Below are positions 19,433 through 27,805 of a stretch of 64,000 nt of DNA, one piece after another. The notes under the pieces were generated by a model. The model did no database searches, was not told where the DNA came from, and saw only the letters and a list, made by a program, of their open reading frames with translations. The position numbers were made by a program, and so were the translations under genes. Each line of letters opens with the position of its first letter. Within the stretch, counting starts at the first letter, position 1. Origin of the DNA: Balneolaceae bacterium. GTDB lineage: Bacteria; Bacteroidota; Rhodothermia; Balneolales; Balneolaceae. The stretch lies in contig JAXHMM010000003.1 in NCBI GenBank assembly GCA_034521445.1, forward strand, positions 310,001-374,000, given 5' to 3'.

Positions 19433-20224
19433 TTACCGCCCCGTGTACTCCGGCTTCCGCTTCTCCAGGAAAGCCTGCACGCCCTCCTTGTAGTCGTGTG
19501 TCTCGCCCGCCTCGCTCTGCAGCTCGGCCTCCAGCTCCAGGTGCTCGTCCAGCGTCTGACCGAAGGAGCGGTTGACGGCGCGTTTGTAGAGCCCGAATCC
19601 GCGGGTGGGCAGGGAGGCTAGCTTGGCAGAGGTGGCCTTCGCCTCCTCCATCAGCTTGTCCGGCTCTACGGCCCGGTAGGCCAGTCCCATCTCCACGGCC
19701 CGGCCGGCGGAGATCTTTTCGTCCAGCATGTAGAGCATGTTGGCGCGCTGCAGGCCCACCAGCCGCGGCAGCAGGAAGGTCCCCCCGCTGTCGGGGATGA
19801 GCCCGATCTTGCTGAAGGACTGCACGAAGGAGGCTTCGGAGGAGGCGAATACGATGTCGCAGGCGAAGGCCATGTTGGCGCCCGCCCCGGCCGCCGTGCC
19901 GTTCACCGCGCAGACCACGGGCTTTTCCAGGTGGCGGATGCCCCGGATGACCGGGTTGTAGCTCTCCCGGACGGTCTGGGCCAGCTCGTAGTTAGGCTCC
20001 TCCTTTTCACGCTCTACCACCTCGGGCAGGTCCTGTCCGGCGCAGAAGGCGCGCCCGCTGCCCGTCAGAAGCATGCAGCGTATGTCATCCTCCTCGGCGG
20101 CGCGCTTCAGGGCCTCCTGCAGCTCGGCCGACATAGGTGCGATAAAGGCGTTTAACTTGTCGGGGCGGTCCAGCGTGACGGTGAGCACGCCGCCGCTGAG
20201 GTCGGTCCGGATGTATTGGGCCAT
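19433..20224 (-). CDS. paaG: PaaG: 1,2-epoxyphenylacetyl-CoA isomerase
   Basis: A 263-residue crotonase-fold enzyme. It has FCAGQDLPEVVERE, NGTAAGAGANMAFACDIV (oxyanion hole) and FSKIGLIPDSGGTFLLPRL, the Asp-bearing loop typical of PaaG. PaaG converts ring-1,2-epoxyphenylacetyl-CoA to oxepin-CoA and also isomerises later intermediates. It lies about 100 bases after paaD on the same strand. Confidence 0.9.
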   Translation of the reverse strand: MAQYIRTDLSGGVLTVTLDRPDKLNAFIAPMSAELQEALKRAAEEDDIRCMLLTGSGRAFCAGQDLPEVVEREKEEPNYELAQTVRESYNPVIRGIRHLEKPVVCAVNGTAAGAGANMAFACDIVFASSEASFVQSFSKIGLIPDSGGTFLLPRLVGLQRANMLYMLDEKISAGRAVEMGLAYRAVEPDKLMEEAKATSAKLASLPTRGFGLYKRAVNRSFGQTLDEHLELEAELQSEAGETHDYKEGVQAFLEKRKPEYTGR

Positions 20225-20323
20225 GGCGGGGAAGTTTTGGTTAAATGCGAAGTTGGTTCAGCCTTCAGACTGACTGGAAAATAGTTGCTGGGCGGGAGGG
20301 GTACAAAGGGAAGGAGGCCGCTG

Positions 20324-20833
20324 TCAGATGCACTTGAAGTGCTCAAAGGGTTCATCGCAGTCGCGGCAGTAATACTGCGCCTTGCAGGCCGTGGAGCCGA
20401 ATTCGCTCTGCAGCTCCGTCTCCAGGGAGTCGCAGTAGGGGCAGGGTACCACCTTGGAGTTTTTGAGGCTCTCCAGGAAATCGTCGTCAGGGGATGTCTT
20501 GCCCGGCGGGGCGATGCCGTACTCCTTGAGCTTGCGCTGAGCCTCCTCGGTCATCCAGTCGGTGGTCCAGGTCTCCTTGAAATCCTTGACCACCTCGAAA
20601 TCATCCAGGCCTTCTCCGGCAAGTTTCTTCTGCACTTCCTGCTCGATGGCCACCATGGCGGGGCAGCCGGAGTAGGTGGGGGTGATGCGGATCGTGACGT
20701 GGCCGTCCTTGATCTCAACGCCCCGGGCGATGCCCATCTCCACAATGTTGAGCACGGGGATCTCGGGATCGTGAACCTCCCGCAGGAAGTCCCATATCTG
20801 CTCTCTGGAGTATGTGGCGGTCGTAGCGCTCAT
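20324..20833 (-). CDS. paaD: PaaD: epoxidase-associated MIP18/DUF59 protein
   Basis: 169 residues from the ATG at 20833. The MIP18-like domain opens with WDFLREVHDPEIPVLNIVEM and carries TYSGCPAM. A C-terminal zinc-ribbon follows (CPYCDS ... YYCRDCDEPFEHFKC). PaaD is needed for maturation of the phenylacetyl-CoA epoxidase, probably for iron or Fe-S handling. It is separated from paaC by a minus-strand NYN gene and a plus-strand membrane gene, a break in the usual paaABCD order. Confidence 0.9.
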   Translation of the reverse strand: MSATTATYSREQIWDFLREVHDPEIPVLNIVEMGIARGVEIKDGHVTIRITPTYSGCPAMVAIEQEVQKKLAGEGLDDFEVVKDFKETWTTDWMTEEAQRKLKEYGIAPPGKTSPDDDFLESLKNSKVVPCPYCDSLETELQSEFGSTACKAQYYCRDCDEPFEHFKCI

Positions 20834-21042
20834 GGGTTTGTTTAAACGGATCTTGGGCTGAGATCGTGCCTGTCGGCATGCCGGCCCCGGCCGTTTCGTG
20901 CCGCAAAGTCCTTCAGTCCAGCCCGGCAGCCCGTTCAAAATAACAAATACCGGGGAGACCCCTACATGGAAGGTTTCCCGCAGTCTGTTATATTGTTGAC
21001 GGAGTATAACAGGGGACGCAAACAAAATATGTGAGGGATACC

Positions 21043-21537
21043 ATGATATCTTCCGGCAATTTCTGGCGTACGGTTATTTCAGGTCTCATCGCCACCTTTG
21101 TCATGACCATGATCGCCTTTCTGCAGGGCGGGGTGGGGCTGCCTGTAATTGACGTGGGACACTTTCTGACCCAGACCTTCAACCACGTGCACGAGGGCAA
21201 TCCCTACTCGCTGCTAATGGGTAATACGGCCTACTATGGTTTCGGGATCATTCTGGCGCTGATATGGGTGGCCTTCCTGCAGCAGCGCACGCCCGGCGGT
21301 TGGGCCTTGCAGGGCGTGATATACGGGGTGCTCATCTCCCTGCTCTCCGCCCTGGTGGTATCGCCCCTGGTCTCCCTGGCGGGCGGCGACTCCTTCGGCA
21401 TTCTCTACCTGGACACCTGGGTGCCCGGGCTGGTGCTCCTGGCGGGACTGCTCATGCACCTGGGTTACGGCCTTTCCCTGATGATCTGCCTGAAGGTGGC
21501 CGGGGTGGAGGGGGTGGATTCTGAAAGCCGCTCATAA
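21043..21537 (+). CDS. hypothetical four-helix membrane protein
   Basis: About 164 residues from the ATG at 21043, which has GAGGG seven bases upstream; a GTG 12 bases earlier is the alternative. Four hydrophobic stretches are visible: TVISGLIATFVMTMIAFL, YYGFGIILALIWVAFL, VIYGVLISLLSALVVSPL and LVLLAGLLMHLGYGLSLM. The layout resembles small DUF6789-like membrane proteins, but I cannot assign a function. It is GC-rich like the host, reads opposite to the paa genes and ends six bases into the convergent NYN gene. Confidence 0.65.
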   Translation: MISSGNFWRTVISGLIATFVMTMIAFLQGGVGLPVIDVGHFLTQTFNHVHEGNPYSLLMGNTAYYGFGIILALIWVAFLQQRTPGGWALQGVIYGVLISLLSALVVSPLVSLAGGDSFGILYLDTWVPGLVLLAGLLMHLGYGLSLMICLKVAGVEGVDSESRS

Positions 21538-22128
21538 CAGAATATCGCAATGTTCCTTCAGTTGCAGTTTGATTCTCTTTTCACCCATGGTGTATAAATA
21601 GACGAGTATTCCTTCCCTGCGAGCGAATTTCATGGGTGATATGAAATCGCTGTCACCGGTCACCAGAACTATCTGATCTATTGTTCTATTGCTGGACATC
21701 CAAGCAATATCCAATCCAATTTTCATATCCACCGATTTCTGTTTGAAATCAGGTGCAGGAGGTTTGTCGGTTCCGAAGGGGGATAATTTCCAACCGTCAA
21801 AAGATAGGTCACCCAGTCTTAAAGCTAACCTGGGAAAGACTCTGAGATCATTGTGAAATTGAGTGACGGCTTTAAATAGGGGCGTATTCGAATAGTTTAT
21901 CTTCTTTCCGGAAGGATCGGTTACCGTATGTCCATATGGCCTGCAGTCATAATAGAATGTTCGAAATAGAGTGCTTGAGGTGTGGCTGTTGGCTTCATGG
22001 ATTCTCCGCATCAAATCCTCCAGGAATGGATGCATATCTTTGATGCCAGGAGGAGCTCCTTTGTTCAATACTTTAAAGCGGTGAACGAAAAAACCACCAT
22101 CTATTAGGACGGCAATCTTACTCTTCAT
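21532..22128 (-). CDS. NYN-domain (LabA/DUF88-like) putative ribonuclease
   Basis: 198 residues from the ATG at 22128 (MKSKIAVLIDGGFF). NYN-type acidic motifs are visible: IDGGFF at the start, FYYDCRPYG, VDMKIGLDIAW and the closing LVTGDSDFISPMKFAR. This is a PIN-like fold found in metal-dependent RNases and in some defence loci. The gene is AT-rich compared with the flanking paa genes, suggesting transfer. No partner with a clear defence role is adjacent. It splits paaC from paaD. Confidence 0.7.
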   Translation of the reverse strand: MKSKIAVLIDGGFFVHRFKVLNKGAPPGIKDMHPFLEDLMRRIHEANSHTSSTLFRTFYYDCRPYGHTVTDPSGKKINYSNTPLFKAVTQFHNDLRVFPRLALRLGDLSFDGWKLSPFGTDKPPAPDFKQKSVDMKIGLDIAWMSSNRTIDQIVLVTGDSDFISPMKFARREGILVYLYTMGEKRIKLQLKEHCDILL

Positions 22129-22374
22129 TTTCTCTCTTGATAAAAAAACCGCCGCAACCTGCATGGACAGATCACGGCGGCAATTTTTAATGCCGGCCTA
22201 CCGGCTATGCGGATTAAATGTTACTAAATCTAGTCAATCCATTCCTATTATCAAAGGTCATGAGGTTTTTTTACTAACAAAATTAATCATATCAAGGTAT
22301 TAGGGTGCTATAAAGATCGTGAGGCTCGAACCAACCTTCTTCGGAGACTACAGGTCAGGTCCTGCTATATCTCC
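22129..22374. other. AT-rich spacer between NYN gene and paaC
   Basis: No gene is visible. Two short inverted repeats occur: CCGCCG/CGGCGG around 22150-22182 and GCCGG-CCTA-CCGGC around 22192-22206. On the minus strand the part near 22325-22335 reads GGTTCGAGCC like a T-arm, but no cloverleaf forms around it. The composition suggests it came with the NYN gene. Confidence 0.4.
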
Positions 22375-23157
22375 CTACTCCCAGTCGGCGTCGGGATAGG
22401 AGCGGCGCAGGTGCTGCATTTCGGCCAGCAGGGGTCCCAGGTGTTCGGTGTGACGTCCCCGGCGTCCCCCTTCGGCCATGTACTGATCGGGGTCGGGATG
22501 TTCCAGGGTGGCCTCCTCCAGCACGCCTGAAACGATTTCCTCCCAGCGCTCCTTCAGCGCCGCGGGTTCTACTGCCAGGTTCTCCCCGGCCAGCAGCTCC
22601 TCTACCTCGTCCCCGGCAAAAAGCTCGCCCGTGTAGGTCCACAGCTCGTCGAAGGCCTCCTGCACGCGGCGGTGGCTCTCTTCGGTGCCGTCACCCAGCC
22701 GCAGCACCCATTCGCGGCTGTGCCGCAGGTGGTATTTAATCTCCTTGAAATGTTTGTCGGCCATCCCGGCGAACTGCTCGTCCTCCGCCTCCCGCAGCCC
22801 GTCATAGAGCAGGTAGCTCCAGGCGCTGAACAGAAACTGCCGCGCCATGGTGAATCCGAAATCTCCCCGAGGCAGCTCCACCATCTTGAGGTTAACGTAG
22901 TCCACGTCGTTGCGGAAATAGACGATGTCGTCTTTGCCACGCCCCTCGCCCTCCAGCTCCGCGGCGTACTCGTACAGGTGGGAGGCGTGTCCGATGCAGT
23001 CCAGGGCAATATTGGCCAGGGCGATGTCCTCCTCCAGGATGGGACCGTGCCCGCACCACTCCGATAACCGGTGGCCCAGGATCAGCCGGTCGTCCGCCAG
23101 CCGCAGCAGGTAGGTGAAGAGGGCTTCTTCCCGCGTCAGGGTTTCGGCAGTGCTCAT
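22375..23157 (-). CDS. paaC: PaaC: structural subunit of phenylacetyl-CoA epoxidase
   Basis: A 260-residue ferritin-like helical protein: FTYLLRLADDRLILGHRLSEW at the start, then DIALANIALDCIGHA, FLFSAWSYLLYDGL and KEIKYHLRHSREWVLRLGDGT. PaaC is the catalytically inactive partner of PaaA in the PaaABC(E) monooxygenase. Its start overlaps the paaB stop by four bases, so the subunits are translationally coupled. Confidence 0.93.
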   Translation of the reverse strand: MSTAETLTREEALFTYLLRLADDRLILGHRLSEWCGHGPILEEDIALANIALDCIGHASHLYEYAAELEGEGRGKDDIVYFRNDVDYVNLKMVELPRGDFGFTMARQFLFSAWSYLLYDGLREAEDEQFAGMADKHFKEIKYHLRHSREWVLRLGDGTEESHRRVQEAFDELWTYTGELFAGDEVEELLAGENLAVEPAALKERWEEIVSGVLEEATLEHPDPDQYMAEGGRRGRHTEHLGPLLAEMQHLRRSYPDADWE

Positions 23158-23468
23158 GATCGTTTCTTTACGGCTCGGGGTACGTTGTAGAACTGCGGGT
23201 GGCGGTAGGGCTTGTCGTTGGCCGGGTCGAAGAAGGGGCCCTCGTCCTCCGGGCTTGAGGCGGTAATCTGCTCGGAGGGTACCACCCAGATGTTGACGCC
23301 CTCGTTGCGCCGCGCGTAGACGTCCCGCGCATTCTGCAGGGCCATTTCGGCGTCAGGGGCGTGCAGGCTCCCGGCATGCTCGTGCGGCTTGCCGTTGCCG
23401 GGCTGGGTAAATACTTCCCAGAGGGGCCATTGGGTGTCTTCGGGGGAGGTTCCGTTGTCTTCGCTCAT
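23154..23468 (-). CDS. paaB: PaaB: phenylacetyl-CoA epoxidase small subunit
   Basis: 104 residues with the family blocks [40 protein letters not shown] and GVNIWVVPS. PaaB bridges PaaAC heterodimers in the epoxidase. It overlaps paaA by four bases upstream and paaC by four bases downstream. Confidence 0.95.
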   Translation of the reverse strand: MSEDNGTSPEDTQWPLWEVFTQPGNGKPHEHAGSLHAPDAEMALQNARDVYARRNEGVNIWVVPSEQITASSPEDEGPFFDPANDKPYRHPQFYNVPRAVKKRS

Positions 23469-24409
23469 GATGCTTTCTCCTTGCGCAGGCGCTGTTTTCG
23501 GGCGTATTCATCGGCGGCCTCGCGCACCCAGCGGCCGTTTTCGTTGGCCTGGCGGCGCGACTTCATTCGCTCGCGGTTCATGGGGCCGTTGCCGCGGACC
23601 ACATTCCAGAACTCCTCCCAGTCAATCTCGCCGAACTCCCAGTGGCCGGTCTCCTCGTTGTATTCCAGGTCGGGATCGGGTATTTCAATTTCCACGGCGC
23701 GGGCCTCCGCGACGCTCCGGTCCACAAAACTCTGGCGCAGTTCGTCGTTGGTTTTGGACTTCACGCCCCATTTGATCAGTTCCGCGCTGTTGGGGGAGTC
23801 GTCGTCGTGGGGACCGAACATCATCAGCGTGGGCCACCACCAGCGGTTCACCGCATCCTGGATCATCTCCTGCTGTTCGGGCGTGCCGCCGGCCATGGTA
23901 GCCACCATCTCGTAGCCCTGCTTCTTGTGAAAACTTTCCTCCTTGCAGATGCGGATCATGGCGCGCGAGTAGGGTCCGTAGGAGCTGCGGGCCAGCATGG
24001 TCTGGTTGATGATGGCGGCGCCGTCCACCAGCCAGCCGATCACGGCGATGTCAGCCCAGGAGAGGGTGGGGTAGTTGAAAATGCTGGAATACTTGGCCTT
24101 GCCGGTGAGCAGCTGGTCCACCATCTCATCACGGCTGATGCCCAGCGTTTCGGTGGCGCTGTAAAGGTAGAGTCCGTGGCCCGCCTCGTCCTGCACCTTG
24201 GAGAGCAGCACCAGCTTGCGCTTGAGGGAGGGGGCGCGGGTAATCCAGTTGCCCTCGGGCAGCATGCCTACAATTTCCGAGTGCGCGTGCTGCGACATCA
24301 TCCGGATCAGCTGCTGCCGGTAGCGGTCCGGCATGGCATCCTTGGGTTCGATTTTTTCGCCGTTGTCGATGCGCTCCTGGAACGCCTCGTTGAGCTTGTC
24401 TTGGTCCAT
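23465..24409 (-). CDS. paaA: PaaA: catalytic subunit of phenylacetyl-CoA epoxidase
   Basis: 314 residues with diiron-carboxylate motifs: [19 protein letters not shown] and [19 protein letters not shown]. PaaA epoxidises the ring of phenylacetyl-CoA using O2 and electrons from PaaE. It is the first gene of the minus-strand cluster, divergent from the hpd gene. The C-terminal tail is rich in Arg/Lys. PaaE is not found in this window. Confidence 0.95.
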   Translation of the reverse strand: MDQDKLNEAFQERIDNGEKIEPKDAMPDRYRQQLIRMMSQHAHSEIVGMLPEGNWITRAPSLKRKLVLLSKVQDEAGHGLYLYSATETLGISRDEMVDQLLTGKAKYSSIFNYPTLSWADIAVIGWLVDGAAIINQTMLARSSYGPYSRAMIRICKEESFHKKQGYEMVATMAGGTPEQQEMIQDAVNRWWWPTLMMFGPHDDDSPNSAELIKWGVKSKTNDELRQSFVDRSVAEARAVEIEIPDPDLEYNEETGHWEFGEIDWEEFWNVVRGNGPMNRERMKSRRQANENGRWVREAADEYARKQRLRKEKAS

Positions 24410-24439
24410 GGCTGGGCGGTTGGTTTCAATTCCAGTCTC

Positions 24440-24470
24440 TTAACATAGAGAGGGCGGGCAAAATTCACAA
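24440..24470 (-). promoter_or_regulatory. putative paa operon promoter
   Basis: On the minus strand TTG (24470-24468), 20 bases of spacer and TATGTTAA (24447-24440) give a weak Bacteroidota-type promoter. It ends about 30 bases before the paaA ATG. Confidence 0.35.
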
Positions 24471-24527
24471 GTCCGGACCTCGGCACGAGTAAACCCGGGC
24501 CTCAACTGCCTTCAGGCCAAATTGGAA

Positions 24528-24587
24528 TTTGAAGCGTTAGGGGCAGGGCGCTATATTGCCAAAAAGAAGGTTTGAATTTACAAATTC
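24528..24587 (+). promoter_or_regulatory. putative hpd-hmgA promoter and palindromic operator
   Basis: TTTG (24528-24531), a 20-base spacer and TATATTGC (24552-24559) match the Bacteroidota consensus well. A perfect palindrome GAATTT-AC-AAATTC lies just downstream (24574-24587), between the expected start of transcription and the hpd ATG at 24602. It could bind a regulator; the regulator is unknown. Confidence 0.45.
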
Positions 24588-24601
24588 GCGAGGGTTTCCC
24601 T

Positions 24602-25747
24602 ATGAAAAAAGACGCCAACGAGACCGCCACCCTTGACCGCCCGGTGGAAGAGGAATTTGACGACCACCTGGGGCTGCAGGACGTAGATTACGTGGAGATG
24701 TGGGTAGGCAACGCCAAGCAGTCCGCCCATTTCTTCCAGTCGGTCTTCGGTTTCCAGCTCAGCGGGTACAGCGGACTGGAAACGGGGGTGCGGGACCGCG
24801 TCTCTTACTACCTCGAGCAGGGCAACATCCGCCTGGTGCTCACAGGGGCGCTCCGCTCCGATTCTCCCATCGCCTCCCACGTGGCGCGCCACGGCGACGG
24901 GGTACGCGACATCGCCATGCACGTGGAGGACGTGGACCGCGCCTACCGCGAGTCGGTGAAACGCGGGGCCGAAAGCGTGCAGGAGCCCCACGACATGGAG
25001 GACGAACACGGCACCCTCCGACGGGCCGCCATCGGCACCTACGGCGACACCATTCACTCCCTCATCAGCCGGCGGGATTACGACGGCGTCTTCATGCCCG
25101 GCTTCAAGGCCAAAGAGCCCCTGTATGACGTAGATCCCTGCGGGGTGCAGTTCGTCGACCACTGCGTGGGCAACGTGCAGCTGGGCAAGATGAACGAATG
25201 GGTGGACTTCTACCGCGACGTGATGGGCTTCACCCAGTATATACACTTCGACGACAAGGACATCTCCACGGAGTACTCCGCTCTCATGTCGAAGGTGATG
25301 GCAGGAGGACGGGGCATGATCAAGTTTCCCATCAATGAACCCGCCGAGGGCAAGAAAAAATCGCAGATCGAGGAGTACCTCGATTTCTACGAGGGACCCG
25401 GCGTGCAGCATATCGCCCTGCTGACCGGCGACATTATCGAGACGGTCTCCGTTCTGAAGGAGCGGGGTCTTGAGTTTCTCTCCATTCCCACCACCTACTA
25501 CGAGGCTTTGGAGGAACGCGTCGGCAGCATCGAGGAGCCGGTGGACAAACTGGCCGAGCTGGGCATTCTGGTAGACCGCGACGACGAGGGCTACCTGCTG
25601 CAGATCTTCACCAAGCCCATCGTCGACCGCCCCACCCTCTTTTTCGAGATTATCCAGCGCAAGGGTGCCCGCGGCTTCGGCAAGGGCAACTTCAAGGCGC
25701 TCTTCGAGGCCATCGAGCGTGAGCAGGAATCGCGCGGAAACCTATAA
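24602..25747 (+). CDS. hppD: 4-hydroxyphenylpyruvate dioxygenase
   Basis: 381 residues from the ATG at 24602. It has two vicinal-oxygen-chelate halves: [18 protein letters not shown] opens the first and [16 protein letters not shown] the second. The Fe(II) ligands are visible as His in FVDHCVG (about 186), His in [10 protein letters not shown] (about 268) and Glu in [18 protein letters not shown] (about 348), a C-terminal block diagnostic of HPPD. It turns 4-hydroxyphenylpyruvate into homogentisate in tyrosine breakdown. It is followed 15 bases on by hmgA. Confidence 0.95.
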   Translation: MKKDANETATLDRPVEEEFDDHLGLQDVDYVEMWVGNAKQSAHFFQSVFGFQLSGYSGLETGVRDRVSYYLEQGNIRLVLTGALRSDSPIASHVARHGDGVRDIAMHVEDVDRAYRESVKRGAESVQEPHDMEDEHGTLRRAAIGTYGDTIHSLISRRDYDGVFMPGFKAKEPLYDVDPCGVQFVDHCVGNVQLGKMNEWVDFYRDVMGFTQYIHFDDKDISTEYSALMSKVMAGGRGMIKFPINEPAEGKKKSQIEEYLDFYEGPGVQHIALLTGDIIETVSVLKERGLEFLSIPTTYYEALEERVGSIEEPVDKLAELGILVDRDDEGYLLQIFTKPIVDRPTLFFEIIQRKGARGFGKGNFKALFEAIEREQESRGNL

Positions 25748-25762
25748 ACCACGAGGACACCC

Positions 25763-26917
25763 ATGATTTACCATCAGCTCGGCGACATCCCGCACAAGCG
25801 CCACACGCAATTCCGACGCCCCGACGGCGAACTCTACCAGGAGCACCTCTTCGGCGCGGAGGGCTTCCACGGCTCCTCCTCGCTGATGTACCACCACAAC
25901 CCGCCCACCCGCGTGAGCAAGGTGGAGAAGGGCAGGGAGGTCGGGATCAATAAGTGGGAGGAGGAGATGTTTCGCCACCACCACCTGCGCACCGCCGACG
26001 TGGAAGAGGGGGGCGACCCCGTCATGGGACGCAAGGTGCTGCTCTTCAACAACGACATCCAGATCGGCGTGGTGCGTCCCACCGAGCCCATGGACTACTT
26101 CTACAAGAACGGAGAGCACGACGAGCTGCTCTTCATCCACGAGGGCGAGGGCCACGTGCAGACCATGTTCGGCCGGCTGGAGTTCGGCTGGGGCGACTAT
26201 ATCTTTATTCCGCGGGGCACCATCTACCAGGTGCACTTCGAGACCGAGACAAACCGCATGCTGACGGTGGACTCCACCGGTCCCATCGAGATTCCCGACC
26301 GCTACCTGTCGGACCTGGGTCAGTTCATGGAGAACAGTCCCTTCTGCGAGCGTGATATCCGCCGGCCCGAGGGACCCGTGTTCATTAACGAGGAGGGGGA
26401 CTTCGAGGTGCGCATCAAAAAGCAGGGGCGCTATACCTCCTACTGGTACGAGCACCACCCCTTCGACGTGGTGGGCTGGGACGGCTACCTCTACCCGTGG
26501 ATCTTCAATATCCGGGACTTTGAGCCCATTACGGGACGCGTCCACCAGCCCCCGCCCGTGCACCAGACTTTCAAGGGCACCAACTATGTGGTCTGCTCCT
26601 TCTGCCCGCGCAAGTTCGACTACCATCCCAAAAGTATTCCGGCTCCCTACGCCCACTCGAATGTGGACTCCGACGAGGTGCTCTACTACGTGGAGGGCGA
26701 TTTCATGAGCCGCAAGGGCGTGGAGGAGGCCAGCATCACCCACCACCCGGGCGGCATTCCCCACGGGCCGCACCCGGGCAAGTACGAGGGCAGCATCGGC
26801 AAGGAGGCCACCGACGAGTACGCTGTGATGATCGACACCTTCAAGCCGCTCTATCTTACCGACGAGGCCAAAAAGCTGGACGACGACAGCTATCCCTACA
26901 GCTGGCAGGAGGAGTAG
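25763..26917 (+). CDS. hmgA: homogentisate 1,2-dioxygenase
   Basis: A 384-residue cupin-like dioxygenase, somewhat shorter than the classical ~435-residue enzyme. The start YHQLGDIPHKRHTQF and the metal-site region APYAHSNVDSDEVLYYVEG / THHPGGIPHGPHPGKYEG, with its conserved His and Glu, are characteristic. It opens the homogentisate ring to maleylacetoacetate. It forms an operon with hppD; the maleylacetoacetate isomerase is not seen nearby. Confidence 0.93.
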   Translation: MIYHQLGDIPHKRHTQFRRPDGELYQEHLFGAEGFHGSSSLMYHHNPPTRVSKVEKGREVGINKWEEEMFRHHHLRTADVEEGGDPVMGRKVLLFNNDIQIGVVRPTEPMDYFYKNGEHDELLFIHEGEGHVQTMFGRLEFGWGDYIFIPRGTIYQVHFETETNRMLTVDSTGPIEIPDRYLSDLGQFMENSPFCERDIRRPEGPVFINEEGDFEVRIKKQGRYTSYWYEHHPFDVVGWDGYLYPWIFNIRDFEPITGRVHQPPPVHQTFKGTNYVVCSFCPRKFDYHPKSIPAPYAHSNVDSDEVLYYVEGDFMSRKGVEEASITHHPGGIPHGPHPGKYEGSIGKEATDEYAVMIDTFKPLYLTDEAKKLDDDSYPYSWQEE

Positions 26918-26923
26918 GAGCCA

Positions 26924-27733
26924 TTATCCGTTGCCGTCGCCGCGCACCTTTCCGGTCATGGGCACGAAGCGTACGGGGATGACGCTTTTCTCGTGTATTT
27001 CACCCTCTTCGGACTTGGACACCTTGATCAGCATCTGTATGCCGCCCTCCCTGCCCATAGGCATCACCAGGATGCCGCCCGGGCTCAATTGCTCCAGCAG
27101 GGGTTGCGGGATCTCGGGCGCCGCGGCGGTGATGATGATCTTGTCGAAGGGCGCGTGCTCCTCCCAGCCGGCGTAGCCGTCGCCGATGCGCGTCTCGATG
27201 GTGGTATAGCCCAGCCGGTCGAAGCGCTCGCGCGCCTGCCTCCCCAGCTCTTCCACAATTTCAATGCTGTAGACAAAGGGCGTAATCTCCGAGAGCACCG
27301 CGGCCTGGTAGCCGCTTCCGGTGCCGATTTCCAGCACCTTGTCGGATGCCTGCAGCTCCAGAAGCTGGGTCATATACGCCACAATGTAGGGCTGGGAGAT
27401 GGTCTGGCCTTCTTCGATGGGCAGGGCGGTGTTGCGGTAGGCCAGGGGACGCTGTCCCTCGGCCATGAAAAGATGCCGCGGCACCTGGCGCATGGCCTCC
27501 AGCACCGTGGGATCGCTAATGCCCTCTCCTTCGATGCCGGTGCGCACCAGCTGCAGGCGCTCGTCGCTGCGCGCTGAAAAGCGCGGTTTGGTCCACCTCA
27601 CCGTGTCCTGTCCGGCCACCGCTGTATCGATAACGGTGGAGTCGGCCGCGGCTTGCTGTGCACATACGGGCGCGGCCTGCCCGGCCATGAGCAGCAGGAG
27701 GGCGGCCAGTATGGGGGCAAGGATGTTCTTCAT
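26924..27733 (-). CDS. pcm: protein-L-isoaspartate O-methyltransferase, exported form
   Basis: 269 residues. The PIMT core is clear: VPRHLFMAEGQRPLAYRNTA, ALPIEEGQTISQPYIVAYM, the SAM-binding EIGTGSGYQAAVLSE and PGGILVMPMG. Unusually, a signal peptide precedes it (ILAALLLLMAGQAAPVCAQ), so the enzyme is predicted to be outside the cytoplasm, where SAM is not normally available. It is convergent with hmgA, with six bases between the stops. Confidence 0.88.
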   Translation of the reverse strand: MKNILAPILAALLLLMAGQAAPVCAQQAAADSTVIDTAVAGQDTVRWTKPRFSARSDERLQLVRTGIEGEGISDPTVLEAMRQVPRHLFMAEGQRPLAYRNTALPIEEGQTISQPYIVAYMTQLLELQASDKVLEIGTGSGYQAAVLSEITPFVYSIEIVEELGRQARERFDRLGYTTIETRIGDGYAGWEEHAPFDKIIITAAAPEIPQPLLEQLSPGGILVMPMGREGGIQMLIKVSKSEEGEIHEKSVIPVRFVPMTGKVRGDGNG

Positions 27734-27805
27734 GGCTGTCTGTCAAAACACGCCTGCCTGCCCTGCCATTCGCCCCGTTTGCCTTTTCAACAGTGAAAAA
27801 GTAAC

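Noticed and set aside
22310-22340. GGTTCGAGCC on the minus strand, resembling a tRNA T-arm
   Set aside because: The flanking bases do not form acceptor, anticodon or D arms and no CCA-like end is present.
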